Of a DNA stretch of 51,455 nucleotides, positions 25,499 to 34,294 are shown piece by piece. A program made the translations under genes and the position numbers. Origin of the DNA: CAVQCT01 sp964520865 (lineage in GTDB: Bacteria; Zixibacteria; MSB-5A5; GN15; FEB-12); the NCBI GenBank assembly GCA_964520865.1, contig CAZFOY010000025.1, positions 1-51,455 of the forward strand, written 5' to 3'. The notes below the pieces were generated by a model. The model searched no databases. It was given only the letters and a program-made list of their open reading frames with translations, and had not been told where the DNA came from. Each line of letters begins with the position of its first letter. The stretch's first letter is position 1.

Positions 25499-26758
25499 AT
25501 GAAACCGAAAAAAGTCAAAGCTGCTCACGGCTTGAAGCTCTCCTGCAAAGGCTGGCCCCAGGAGGCCGCCCTTCGAATGCTTAACAACAATCTCGATCCG
25601 GCGGTAGCCGAAAAGCCGGACGAACTTATCGTATACGGCGGCTCGGGCAAAGCGGCCCGTAACTGGGATGCCTATGCCGCTATTGTCAAATCACTTAAGT
25701 CTCTGGACAACGACGAGACGCTGCTCGTGCAGTCCGGCAAACCGGTCGGGATATTCCGGACGCATGAATATGCCCCCCGGGTTCTGATAGCCAATTCCCA
25801 CCTGGTCCCCGCCTGGGCGACCTGGGAAAAATTCCGGCAACTGGAGAAACTCGGCCTGATCATGTACGGCCAAATGACGGCCGGCAGCTGGATTTACATT
25901 GGCACGCAGGGAATTATCCAAGGGACCTACGAAACATTCGCGGCCGCTGCCGCCAAACACTTCGGCGGAGACCTTACCGGAAGGTGGATTCTCACCGGTG
26001 GGATGGGCGGTATGGGTGGCGCTCAGCCACTGGCCGGAACGATGGCCGGTGCTTCGATTCTGGTTGTCGAAGTCGATGAGGCGAGAATCAACCGACGCGT
26101 CAGCCAAGGGTTCTGCGACGTCAAAGTCAAGGAACTTGATAAAGCGCTCAAGCTGATTAAAGAGCATACCAAGTCAGGCGAACCGATTTCGATCGGACTC
26201 GTGGGCAACTGCGCGGAGATCTTTCCCGAGATATTCCGTCGCGGNNNNNNNNNNNNNNNNNNNNNNNNNNNNNNNNNNNNNNNNNNNNNNNNNNNNNNNN
26301 NNNNNNNNNNNNNNNNNNNNNNNNNNNNNNNNNNNNNNNNNNNNGAGATCCTGAACGACTATATCAAGAAGAAGAAGATTTCCGCACCGATCGTGATCGG
26401 TCGCGACCATCTTGACTGCGGATCGGTAGCTTCGCCGAATCGCGAGACCGAAGGGATGCGCGATGGTTCCGACGCTATCGCCGACTGGCCTCTGCTCAAC
26501 GGACTGCTCAACGCTGTCTCCGGCGCGAGCTGGGTATCGATCCATCACGGCGGCGGAGTCGGTATCGGCAACTCCATCCACGCCGGGATGGTTATCGTGG
26601 CCGATGGCACAAAGGAGATGGCTCTGCGCCTGAACCGGGTGCTGACCAACGATCCGGGCACCGGGATCATGCGGCATGTGGACGCCGGTTATCCGGAGGC
26701 AATCAAGTTCGCGAAGAAGCACAAAGTGAAAATTCCGATGCTTAAGAGCAGCCGGTGA
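25499..26758 (+). CDS. hutU: Urocanate hydratase, interrupted by an assembly gap
   Basis: Urocanase converts urocanate to imidazolonepropionate using tightly bound NAD+. The first 248 codons (opening GLKLSCKGWPQEAALRML) and the last 138 (GRDHLDCGSVASPNRETEG, then SIHHGGGVGIGNS) match the ~557-residue family. The 100 Ns between hide the NAD-active site motif FQG-P-R-CW with its cysteine. About 170 codons would be missing, more than the 33 the gap allows, so its length is arbitrary. The frame across the gap is therefore accidental. Most relatives have Ser where HLDC has Cys. It is followed by hutI. Confidence 0.93.
   Translation: MKPKKVKAAHGLKLSCKGWPQEAALRMLNNNLDPAVAEKPDELIVYGGSGKAARNWDAYAAIVKSLKSLDNDETLLVQSGKPVGIFRTHEYAPRVLIANSHLVPAWATWEKFRQLEKLGLIMYGQMTAGSWIYIGTQGIIQGTYETFAAAAAKHFGGDLTGRWILTGGMGGMGGAQPLAGTMAGASILVVEVDEARINRRVSQGFCDVKVKELDKALKLIKEHTKSGEPISIGLVGNCAEIFPEIFRRXXXXXXXXXXXXXXXXXXXXXXXXXXXXXXXXXXEILNDYIKKKKISAPIVIGRDHLDCGSVASPNRETEGMRDGSDAIADWPLLNGLLNAVSGASWVSIHHGGGVGIGNSIHAGMVIVADGTKEMALRLNRVLTNDPGTGIMRHVDAGYPEAIKFAKKHKVKIPMLKSSR
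26245..26344. other. Assembly gap of 100 Ns
   Basis: Exactly 100 Ns inside hutU. The true gap is probably longer (about 0.5 kb judged from the family length). Confidence 0.99.
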
Positions 26759-26824
26759 AGATCTCGCGAAGAGGTCCAACCCGGAATGAAACGCCGAAGA
26801 GAACACGCTTAACCCAGGGAAGTT

Positions 26825-28093
26825 ATGCCTCCTGAAAAGAAAGCTACACTGCTAATAAAAAACATCGGTCAGCTCGTGACGATGGACGGACCGGCTCCTC
26901 GTAAAGGCGCTGCCATGAACGATCTTGGAATTGTCGCCAAAGGCGGAATCGCGGTCGCCGGCGAGGAAATCCTCGCCGTCGGTGAGTCGGAGAAGGTCGA
27001 AGGAAGTTCTCCGCTGGCCGAAGGTTGCGCCGTTATCGATGCGAGAGGAATGGTGGTAACGCCGGGATTCATCGATCCCCACACGCATCCGGTCTTCTCC
27101 AAAACGCGCGAGGCGGAATTCGAGATGCGGATCCAGGGTAAGTCTTACATGGAAATCGCCGAATCCGGAGGTGGAATCCGGGCCTCGGTGAGGGACCTCC
27201 GCACTACCTCCACACAGATTCTGACCGACAAGACACGCGAACGACTCGATCGGTTTCTCGATCATGGAGTCACCACTATCGAAGCCAAGTCGGGTTATGG
27301 GCTGTCGACGGAATCGGAACTCAAACAGCTTGAGATCATTCACAATCTCGACCAGACCCATCCGCTCGATCTGATCGCCACATTCCTCGGTGCACACGAG
27401 GTACCGGATGAATACCGCGAGAACCGAAGAGAGTATGTCGACTTGCTGATTAACGAGATGATCCCGGCTGTGGCGAAAGACAAGCTGGCCGAATTCTCGG
27501 ATATCTTTTGCGAAGAAGGTGTGTTCACCGTCGACGAATCACGCCGGATTCAGCAAGCCGCGGCCGATGCCGGTCTGAAGCTCAAATTCCATGCGGATGA
27601 ACTGAAGTCGACCGGCGGAGCGGAATTGGCGGCCTCGATGGGTGCAGTCTCGGCAGATCACCTGGTTTACATTTCTGATGCGGGGATCAGGGCCCTGGCA
27701 AAATCAGGCACTGCGGCTGTCCTGTTGCCCGGTACGACTTTCTCCCTCGGAGGAAAGCAATATGCTCCGGCCCGGAAGATGATCGAGGCCGGCGTCGTTG
27801 TGGCCCTGTCTACCGACTGCAATCCCGGTTCGAGTTATTCCGAGTCGATGCCGATCATCGTCTCTCTGGCCGCCCTTCAGTGCCGAATGACGGCGGCTGA
27901 AGCACTTTCGGCGGTGACAGTAAACGCCGCCTATGCGGTCGGCCGGTCCAGGAAGATCGGCCAACTCATTCCCGGTGCGCAGGCTGACATCACCGTCTGG
28001 AATATGGCTGATTATCGTGAGCTTCCTTATCATTACGGCGTGAATCTCGTCTCCAAAGTAGTCAAGAAGGGCAAAATGGTCGTCGACCGATGA
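26825..28093 (+). CDS. hutI: Imidazolonepropionase
   Basis: A 422-residue amidohydrolase that opens imidazolonepropionate to N-formimino-glutamate, the step after HutU. The metal motif DPHTHPVF lies at about 84-91. Downstream metal and substrate residues are seen in FHADE and STDCNPGS. Length fits the family. It starts 66 bp after hutU, with which it shares the promoter. HutH and a formiminotransferase are not in this window, so the pathway is either split or completed elsewhere. lptE follows after 21 bp. Confidence 0.95.
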   Translation: MPPEKKATLLIKNIGQLVTMDGPAPRKGAAMNDLGIVAKGGIAVAGEEILAVGESEKVEGSSPLAEGCAVIDARGMVVTPGFIDPHTHPVFSKTREAEFEMRIQGKSYMEIAESGGGIRASVRDLRTTSTQILTDKTRERLDRFLDHGVTTIEAKSGYGLSTESELKQLEIIHNLDQTHPLDLIATFLGAHEVPDEYRENRREYVDLLINEMIPAVAKDKLAEFSDIFCEEGVFTVDESRRIQQAAADAGLKLKFHADELKSTGGAELAASMGAVSADHLVYISDAGIRALAKSGTAAVLLPGTTFSLGGKQYAPARKMIEAGVVVALSTDCNPGSSYSESMPIIVSLAALQCRMTAAEALSAVTVNAAYAVGRSRKIGQLIPGAQADITVWNMADYRELPYHYGVNLVSKVVKKGKMVVDR

Positions 28094-28114
28094 CCGGACT
28101 GGAACGTCTTTTCG

Positions 28115-28621
28115 ATGAACGGGTTTAAAGCATATATGGTCCGATTCCTGGCCCTGGCGGCTTTCTTCTCACTTGTGCTCAGCGGGTGCGGTATTTACAC
28201 GTTCAACCCGAGGGGAAAATCGGAAATTCAGTCAATCGCAGTAGCCCGGCTCGGGAATAAGACGGCTGAATTCGGGCTCGCCGACCAGGTAACAGACAGA
28301 GTTATCGACGGTCTCATCAAGGACGGCAGCCTGAAGGTCCTTCCTGAGGGGAGCGCCGCCACCATCCTCTCCGGCGATTTGACCAATTACGAGAGAAAGC
28401 CGTATCGATACAACGAAAACGACCAGGTGCAGTCTTACGCCGTGAACATGACCTTTAACCTGACCCTCAAGAATGCGGTCAACGATTCTCTTCTCTGGAC
28501 CGACAATTTCAGTCAGATCGGAGTCTACGATCCGAATACGGAGACTGAGGAGATCGGGCAGCAGCGCGCGATCGACTTTCTGGTCGAAGCGATCATCAAC
28601 AAGACGACCAAAAGCTGGTAA
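28115..28621 (+). CDS. lptE: LptE-like LPS-assembly lipoprotein
   Basis: A 168-residue lipoprotein. The signal peptide ends in a lipobox LSGC at Cys25. Then GIYTFNPR and the pattern IQSIAVARLGNKTAEFGLADQVTDRVIDGLI match the LptE family as seen outside Proteobacteria. LptE plugs the LptD barrel and helps LPS reach the cell surface. Here it sits just after hutI, unrelated by pathway, and the downstream gene has its own promoter. A second ATG six codons in could also be the start. Function is inferred from sequence similarity. Confidence 0.8.
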   Translation: MNGFKAYMVRFLALAAFFSLVLSGCGIYTFNPRGKSEIQSIAVARLGNKTAEFGLADQVTDRVIDGLIKDGSLKVLPEGSAATILSGDLTNYERKPYRYNENDQVQSYAVNMTFNLTLKNAVNDSLLWTDNFSQIGVYDPNTETEEIGQQRAIDFLVEAIINKTTKSW

Positions 28622-28642
28622 TAGATCAGAGCCGTTATTAAT

Positions 28643-28671
28643 TTGACAGTCTTTGGCTCACGCGATATACT
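28643..28671 (+). promoter_or_regulatory. Strong promoter for the PorV-like gene
   Basis: TTGACA (28643-28648), a 17-bp spacer, TATACT (28666-28671). This is one of the best matches to a sigma-70 promoter in the window. The leader is about 14 nt with AAGGA before ATG 28692. Confidence 0.75.
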
Positions 28672-28691
28672 CCGAGGAATAAGGATTCAGT

Positions 28692-29651
28692 ATGAAAAAA
28701 GCTACGTTTGCGATCATTACTATTCTCGCTCTTTGCCTTGGCGGCGTCGGACTGATGACGGAAAACGCCGCGGCGATCAACGCCAATGCCGGAACGAGCT
28801 CGTTTTCTTTTCTGAAGATTAATGTCGGTGCCCGCCCGGTCGCTATGGGCGGAGCGTACACCGGTCTCGCAAATGATGAGTCCTCGCTTTATTACAATCC
28901 AGCCGGTATTGCCTCCATGGAGAATAAAGGGATCATGCTTGATTACCTGAATTACTTCACGGACATTCAGAGTGGGTATGTCGGCTATGTTCGCCCGCTC
29001 GGGTTCGGATCGGGGAAGGTTATCGCGTTCCACATGAGTTATCTCAATTACGGAGACTTCACCGAAACTGATGTAGCCGGAAACACCACCGGGAGCTTCA
29101 GCGGCGGCGATATGTATCTTGCCGGAACATTCGCGATGAAGAAAGGCTACTACTGGAGTTTCGGCGCAACTTCGAAATTCATCTACGAGAAGGTGCAGAG
29201 CTTCTCTGCGACCGGAATCGCATTCGATCTGGGCGCCAGGTACACCGGCCCGAGAGACCATTATTCGTTCGGACTCGCGGTGCAGAATCTCGGCGTGCAG
29301 TTGTCCGCACTCGGGACTGAGAAATCCAAGTTGCCGTTGACTGTCCGGGGCGGAGCGGCCTATCATCTCAAGGGACTGCCGATCCTGCTCTCATCGGATT
29401 TGATCCTGCCGATCGACAACGATATCGTTTTCGCGATCGGCGGCGAGTATTACGACCTCAAACCGTTCTACATCCGCGTAGGCTGGAACAGCTTCGGGTC
29501 CAACTACCGGGCCAGCGGTTCCAGTGACAGCTGGGCAGGGACATCTCTGGGAGTCGGTTTCGATTTCCGGAAGATGCAGATTTCCTACGCCTTCTCACCG
29601 GGCGCCGATCTCGGAACCAGTCATCGGATTACTCTAACCGGGGAGATATAA
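28692..29651 (+). CDS. PorV/PorQ-family outer-membrane protein
   Basis: A 319-residue exported barrel. A signal peptide (about 1-29, ending ENAAA) is followed by the family motif GARPVAMGGAYTGLANDESSLYYNPAGIA, the FadL-like opening of PorV/PorQ/UPF0164 proteins. These are outer-membrane proteins, some of which act in type IX secretion (PorV), others with unknown role. No other type IX gene is nearby, so function is left open. It is transcribed from its own promoter, with two lipoprotein genes directly behind (1-bp gap). Confidence 0.88.
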   Translation: MKKATFAIITILALCLGGVGLMTENAAAINANAGTSSFSFLKINVGARPVAMGGAYTGLANDESSLYYNPAGIASMENKGIMLDYLNYFTDIQSGYVGYVRPLGFGSGKVIAFHMSYLNYGDFTETDVAGNTTGSFSGGDMYLAGTFAMKKGYYWSFGATSKFIYEKVQSFSATGIAFDLGARYTGPRDHYSFGLAVQNLGVQLSALGTEKSKLPLTVRGGAAYHLKGLPILLSSDLILPIDNDIVFAIGGEYYDLKPFYIRVGWNSFGSNYRASGSSDSWAGTSLGVGFDFRKMQISYAFSPGADLGTSHRITLTGEI

Positions 29652-29652
29652 G

Positions 29653-30126
29653 ATGAAGAAGAATTACATTGCGCTTGTCATGCTGCTGGTTTCAACGATA
29701 TCCGGCGGATGGATTCTGTCCGGGTGTTCCAGTGACTCCGGTCAATCGGGACCCAAGCAGGTCGTTATTCGGATGTTTGGTGCGATGGAGAAGAATGACA
29801 AAGGAGCGTTGACCCGCCTGCTGGATCTTCCGACGCTCATGAACAATATTCGCGAGGATTATGCCCTGCAGTCCGACACTGCCCGGACGTTTACTTCACC
29901 ACAACAGATTCTCGAGGATCTGACCGACAGCGGTCTGACCAAAACCAGGTGGTTTTCTTATCAGCGAATTATCAACAGCACGGAAATCTCAGGCGAAACC
30001 GCTACCGTCGAAGTTACCTTCGTGGACAAGGCCCACTCGAAGGCATATCTCACCAAGTTCGGGCTCCACAAGGTAGACGGCAAATGGAGAATCTACAGCT
30101 TCAAGACAGAAGACCGGCCCTCATAG
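29653..30126 (+). CDS. Small lipoprotein, NTF2-like fold possible
   Basis: A 157-residue lipoprotein with lipobox LSGC (Cys25). The mature part (SGPKQVVIRMFGAMEKNDKG, then EVTFVDKAHSKAYLTKFGLHKVDGKWRI) fits the DUF4878/NTF2-like pattern of small periplasmic lipoproteins, but that is only a resemblance. It starts one base after the PorV-like gene and overlaps the following rhodanese gene by 43 bp, so all three form one operon. Confidence 0.75.
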   Translation: MKKNYIALVMLLVSTISGGWILSGCSSDSGQSGPKQVVIRMFGAMEKNDKGALTRLLDLPTLMNNIREDYALQSDTARTFTSPQQILEDLTDSGLTKTRWFSYQRIINSTEISGETATVEVTFVDKAHSKAYLTKFGLHKVDGKWRIYSFKTEDRPS

Positions 30127-30554
30127 CGATCTTCTGCAGCCTGAGCCTCCTGGCCGCGGCAGTTCTCATCAGTGGATGTAAGCAGAAAGAATCCAAAACT
30201 TCCGGTCAGGATACGGACATGACAGCCTCGATCACCGTTCAACAGCTTAAGCAGGCAATCGATCAGGACAAGCAGATGTTTCTTCTCGACGTTCGGACCG
30301 AGCCGGAATTCGAAGAGGACAGGCTTTCGTTCGCCGATCTGAGAATATCCTACGATAGCCTCGCCACGCACCTCGACGAACTGCCATCGAATAAGGAAAT
30401 GTTGATTTATGTCTTTTGTCGAAGCGGCAGGCGAAGCGGGATTGCGACCGACTTCCTTCGCTCGATGGGATATTCGAACGTGCACAATGTGAACGGAGGA
30501 ATCAAGGCCTGGAAGGCGTCCGGATATCCGACCGTGAGCGGCGAGCTGCCGTAG
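30084..30554 (+). CDS. Rhodanese-domain lipoprotein
   Basis: A 156-residue lipoprotein: lipobox LISGC with Cys32, then one rhodanese domain (about 48-152) with active Cys112 in FCRSGRRSG, matching the CRSGxRS loop. Single-domain rhodaneses carry sulfur or act in redox/sulfur transfer, and extracytoplasmic forms exist. I chose ATG 30084, which overlaps the preceding gene by 43 bp and has AAGG upstream. An in-frame extension upstream to 29949 lies inside the preceding gene and is not used. The catalytic Cys is present. Confidence 0.85.
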   Translation: MENLQLQDRRPALIAIFCSLSLLAAAVLISGCKQKESKTSGQDTDMTASITVQQLKQAIDQDKQMFLLDVRTEPEFEEDRLSFADLRISYDSLATHLDELPSNKEMLIYVFCRSGRRSGIATDFLRSMGYSNVHNVNGGIKAWKASGYPTVSGELP

Positions 30555-30984
30555 TTTCACTTCAATAAAAAAGTTTACCGATGTTGTCGGTGAAGATCGA
30601 GAGGGGAGCGATCCACACGCGGCAATCATCGATAAACTCACCTCAATTAAAAGCTCGTCCGTCGATTTGTCAATCGCTTCTGCCGCTATGTTGACCTGAT
30701 TTTGTCCAGTTTTCGCCCGCGCGACTTCTACTAATATATTTTTTGACAACAAGTTACAGCACTTTTCCCAACATGAAATCAGGCCAGACTCCGCCGGACT
30801 CAAAAGTCGAGCGGCGCACGTGAAAGTAGTAACTTGGGCCCTTGTTCAAATACCTCGGTTTGGCATTGGATAATAGGGAGTTTTGTACGTCTTAACCTAT
30901 GCGAACAGGGATTTTTCGGTTGTGCCTCGCGGCACGGTTATATATATTTGGCTTTACTTTTCGGACAAATTTGTAGGAGATAAG
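30555..30984. other. Long intergenic region between two gene groups
   Basis: About 430 bases without a gene. A small inverted repeat accga-tgttg-tcggt lies near 30580, and a gtgc/gcac hairpin near 30922-30935 overlaps a possible promoter for the next gene. AT-rich DNA dominates towards the right. Nothing else is recognised. Confidence 0.55.
30920..30948 (+). promoter_or_regulatory. Possible promoter for the small lipoprotein
   Basis: TTGTGC (30920-30925), a 17-bp spacer, TATATT (30943-30948), then the start at 30985. The -35 is only a partial match. Confidence 0.4.
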
Positions 30985-31446
30985 ATGATAAGGAAGATAA
31001 GCAAGGGTACGGTTATCAGCATCGTTTCGGCACTGGTTATTCTCGCCATTGCGATCGGTTGCTCGAGTGATATTATCCTCAAACCCCTGCCATCTCTGAT
31101 CGGGGATTATCAGGGTCGTTATCTGGTTACTACGAACTACGGAAGTACCAACGCTTCGACCAAAGAATATCGAATCACCTGGCGGTTTACCGATCAGAAG
31201 TACTACATGTACGACGATGATCCGGCCCAGGAGTTCTGTGTCCCGAGCGGCAACTACACGCTTTCGGGAAGTGACGCGACGCTCGATCAGCTTATCGATG
31301 GTTGCGCAGGTGTGGTGGGAAACCCTGAATACAATCCGACCGGCACGTTCCAGCTCCGTCAGCCGGGCGACAGTGTCGTCCTCGCCCAGATTTCCGGTAC
31401 TCCCGCGACTCAGAAGCAGTTGCTTCTGGTCAAGACGACCAAGTAG
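30985..31446 (+). CDS. Small lipoprotein, unknown function
   Basis: A 153-residue lipoprotein: a basic N-terminus (MIRKISKG), a long hydrophobic segment and a lipobox IAIGC at Cys26. The mature part is rich in Tyr, Thr and Asp (YYMYDDDPAQEFCVPSGNYTLSGSDATL) and looks like a beta-sandwich similar to small lipocalin-like or DUF-type domains; no family is assigned. It has one further cysteine pair (in EFCVPSG and DGCAG) that may form a disulfide. ATG 30985 has TAGGAGA upstream; a longer frame to 30883 is rejected. It is monocistronic, ending in a terminator. Confidence 0.75.
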   Translation: MIRKISKGTVISIVSALVILAIAIGCSSDIILKPLPSLIGDYQGRYLVTTNYGSTNASTKEYRITWRFTDQKYYMYDDDPAQEFCVPSGNYTLSGSDATLDQLIDGCAGVVGNPEYNPTGTFQLRQPGDSVVLAQISGTPATQKQLLLVKTTK

Positions 31447-31474
31447 TTCGCAGGGGTTAATTTCGAATTCTCGG

Positions 31475-31506
31475 ACCGGCCGCGAAATGCGGTCGGTTCT
31501 TTTTTT
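31475..31506 (+). terminator. Rho-independent terminator
   Basis: The stem accggccgc (31475-31483) pairs with gcggtcggt (31489-31497) with one G-U pair, followed by tctttttttgc. It terminates the small lipoprotein gene. Confidence 0.88.
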
Positions 31507-31525
31507 GCCTCTCCCCCAAAATTGA

Positions 31526-31542
31526 CTGACATCCCCTGTCAG
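31526..31542. promoter_or_regulatory. Inverted repeat CTGACA-N5-TGTCAG
   Basis: A perfect 6-bp inverted repeat 66 bp before the YifB-like start. It shares the TGACA-N5-TGTCA core with the repeat upstream of the 59-codon gene at 18757-18773, suggesting one regulator for both. Confidence 0.4.
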
Positions 31543-31607
31543 CGGCCCCCCATACCTTGCCGTCGAAAGAAAGAACGCGATGGATTCAAACCAGGAGAGG
31601 TGGAGCT

Positions 31608-33146
31608 ATGCTGTCAAAGGTCATTTCATCGGCAACGGTCGGAGTCGAAGCGTATACGGTTGAAGTCGAGTCCGATATCCAGCAGCAGTTGCCGGCATTC
31701 GTAACGGTCGGTCTGCCTGAGGGAGCGGTACGCGAATCGAAAGAACGGGTAACATCGGCCATCAAGAACTCTGATTTCATTTTCCCGGCTAAACGGGTGA
31801 CGATTAATCTTGCCCCGGCGGATATCAAGAAGGAGGGCTCCGCTTTCGATCTGCCGATCGCAGTCGGAATCCTGGCGGCGACCGGACAGATCCTACGGGA
31901 CCGATGCGACGAGTTTGCGATGCTGGGAGAGCTGTCGCTCGATGGCACCCTGAGAGGCATCCCGGGCGTCTTGCCAATGGTCATGCATTTCAAATCGGAC
32001 AACGGCCTTAGAGGAATCGTCGTACCGAAAGAAAACGCCAAGGAAGCCGCCATGGCCGGCACGATTCCTGTCTTCCCGGTCGAGTCGTTGCAGGAAGCGG
32101 TGCATTTTCTCGAAGATGAGTCTTCGGTGGCCAAATTCACGGTCGATATCGACTCGGTATTTCACGAAGCTCACAAGTACCATGTAGACTTCTCCGATGT
32201 AAAGGGTCAGGAATCGGCGAAGCGGGCACTCGAGGTCGCAGCGGCGGGCGGACACAATATTATTATGATCGGCCCTCCCGGCTCCGGCAAGACGATGCTC
32301 GCGAGAAGAATGCCGACAATCCTCCCGGATATGTCGATCGAAGAGGCGTTGGAAACGACCAAGATCCATTCGGTGGCCGGGAGACTCCCGGCCGACACTG
32401 CCCTCATCGCCACGAGGCCGTTCCGAGCACCGCATCATTCCATATCGTACGCCGGCCTGATCGGCGGCGGCACGGTGCCGAAACCGGGCGAGGTATCCCT
32501 GTCTCACCACGGCGTCCTCTTTCTTGACGAACTGCCCGAGTTCAAGAAAGACATTCTCGAAATGCTCCGACAGCCGATGGAGGATAATCAGGTGACTATC
32601 TCGAGGGCCTCGATGACCCTTACCTATCCGGCCGGATTCATGTTGATCACGGCGATGAACCCCTGTCCGTGCGGGTACTACGGTGATCCGATGCACGAGT
32701 GTAACTGTTCGACGGCGGAGATTCAGCGGTACATGTCGAAGATTTCCGGGCCGTTGATGGACCGGATCGACATCCATATCACCGTTCCGTCGGTGAAATT
32801 CAAAGAGTTGTCTTCGGATGCCCGCGGAGAGAAGTCGGCCAGGATCAAGGAGCGAGTCAACGCGGCCAGAAAGAGACAGCTCGAACGATTCAAGCACGAA
32901 CCGAGTATCTTCTGTAATGCGCACATGGAACCGAGAGATATCAGGAAGTACTGCCAGATCGACGAACAATCGCAGTCATTGCTTTCGCTCGCCATCAGCA
33001 AGCAGGGTCTGTCGGCCAGAGCTTACGACCGGATTCTGAAAGTGGCGAGGACAATCGCCGATCTGGCCGGATCACCGCAGATTGAAATGGGACACATTGC
33101 CGAGGCGATTCACTACCGGACGCTCGACCGAAAGCTCTGGCTTTAG
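31608..33146 (+). CDS. YifB/ComM-family AAA ATPase
   Basis: A 512-residue ATPase. An N-terminal Lon-like substrate-binding domain (about 1-190) carries the family opening MLSKVISSATVGVEAYTVEVE. A Mg-chelatase-type AAA core follows, with Walker A GPPGSGKT at 222-229, LLFLDELPEF-type Walker B (VLFLDELPEF) and the CPCGYYGDP cysteine motif near residue 350. A C-terminal helical domain (AIHYRTLDR) ends it. ComM relatives are DNA helicases promoting branch migration in natural transformation. ATG 31608 follows AGGAGAGG; an upstream frame is not used. Confidence 0.92.
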   Translation: MLSKVISSATVGVEAYTVEVESDIQQQLPAFVTVGLPEGAVRESKERVTSAIKNSDFIFPAKRVTINLAPADIKKEGSAFDLPIAVGILAATGQILRDRCDEFAMLGELSLDGTLRGIPGVLPMVMHFKSDNGLRGIVVPKENAKEAAMAGTIPVFPVESLQEAVHFLEDESSVAKFTVDIDSVFHEAHKYHVDFSDVKGQESAKRALEVAAAGGHNIIMIGPPGSGKTMLARRMPTILPDMSIEEALETTKIHSVAGRLPADTALIATRPFRAPHHSISYAGLIGGGTVPKPGEVSLSHHGVLFLDELPEFKKDILEMLRQPMEDNQVTISRASMTLTYPAGFMLITAMNPCPCGYYGDPMHECNCSTAEIQRYMSKISGPLMDRIDIHITVPSVKFKELSSDARGEKSARIKERVNAARKRQLERFKHEPSIFCNAHMEPRDIRKYCQIDEQSQSLLSLAISKQGLSARAYDRILKVARTIADLAGSPQIEMGHIAEAIHYRTLDRKLWL

Positions 33147-33151
33147 CCGTC

Positions 33152-34192
33152 TCAGAATCTGATTCCGAACATCAGACCTAATGTGATGAAGTCATACTTG
33201 AGATCGTGCGGGAGACCGCCGATCGTCGTTCCTTTGGTAGCGTAAACGACAGTATCGCCGGGGGCTACGATCACCGTCTCATCGGCATACCAGGTCTGCT
33301 GTTGGGTGCCTGTAATCGAGGCATGCTCGAGTTTGGCGCTCAGTGAAAGAAGATAGTTGTATTTGCGCCCCTGGGTAAGCAGGACATCCCCGCGAATCGA
33401 ACCCAGAAGACCGAGTCCGTTGCCGTCGGCCGTGGACAGCTTGTGACGCAATAGATGATCATCGCGGTCGGTGAATCTGACCAAACCCGCGGCGAGATTC
33501 AACTCACCTTCGAACTTCGAAGAAGGCTCAGCATAGAGCTGCACTCCGCCGTAAGGTTCGAACCGGGTCAGGCGATAGGTCAGGACCGTTCCGCTGCCGG
33601 ACTGCGGAATGAGCGTGCTACGAAAACTGTAGGTGGACGAGTCGAACGACTTGTACCAGCCGGAAAATCCGATGATATCCTGATTGATTTTCTCGAATTG
33701 CACTCCGGTGAGAAGGCTGAGCCCGCCTGAGCCGATTCTGAAGAGACGGGCCGAGAAATTCACGTCGACGTTGATCATCGACATCTGCACACTTGACTCC
33801 GTATAGCTGAACAGCTCCAGGCCCGATGTTCCACTGGCGCTCTCCCAATCACTGTCGGTCATGACCTTGTTCGGGTCGGTGACGTTCGTAAAGATGCGTC
33901 CGCGCAGATTCCATTTACGGAGGTCCGAAAGGGGGCGTATGCGGAAATCCGCCCCGATCAGGGTAGCATCGGTCGGAAACTCCAGCTTACTCTGGACGGC
34001 ATAGATGTGGACCGTATCCGATGGTGCCTGAGTGAGGAGAAATTCATATGATGTTTTGCCTGAATGATAGCCCAGGGTGGGCTGTAGATCGATCTGGATT
34101 TTTCGTTCGGCATGGAGGCCGGAGGTTGATCCGAGGATCAGTCCGCACACGACGGCAAACACCAGCTTATTTCGGCGCAAGGTTAGTTTCAT
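33152..34192 (-). CDS. Exported beta-barrel-like protein, unknown function
   Basis: A 346-residue protein with a signal peptide (about 1-29, ending GLHAER) and alternating hydrophobic/polar strands. It ends in an aromatic residue (GLMFGIRF), the usual signal of an outer-membrane barrel. No family is recognised. It lies convergent with yifB (5 bp apart) and just beyond ispG. Its composition (many Tyr, Ser, Gly) matches other envelope proteins here. A small outer-membrane porin-like or assembly role is possible but not shown. Confidence 0.7.
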   Translation of the reverse strand: MKLTLRRNKLVFAVVCGLILGSTSGLHAERKIQIDLQPTLGYHSGKTSYEFLLTQAPSDTVHIYAVQSKLEFPTDATLIGADFRIRPLSDLRKWNLRGRIFTNVTDPNKVMTDSDWESASGTSGLELFSYTESSVQMSMINVDVNFSARLFRIGSGGLSLLTGVQFEKINQDIIGFSGWYKSFDSSTYSFRSTLIPQSGSGTVLTYRLTRFEPYGGVQLYAEPSSKFEGELNLAAGLVRFTDRDDHLLRHKLSTADGNGLGLLGSIRGDVLLTQGRKYNYLLSLSAKLEHASITGTQQQTWYADETVIVAPGDTVVYATKGTTIGGLPHDLKYDFITLGLMFGIRF

Positions 34193-34294
34193 AGACGCGT
34201 TTCTTGATCTTTGAAAACGATACTTCGGTCGTCGGGGAAAGTAAAGAAGAAATCTCTCGGTATGCAGGTTAGCTTGTGGAGACGATTCGGGGGC

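Noticed and set aside
31893..32969. A 358-codon minus-strand frame
   Set aside because: It is antisense to the YifB ATPase core; no protein-like features.
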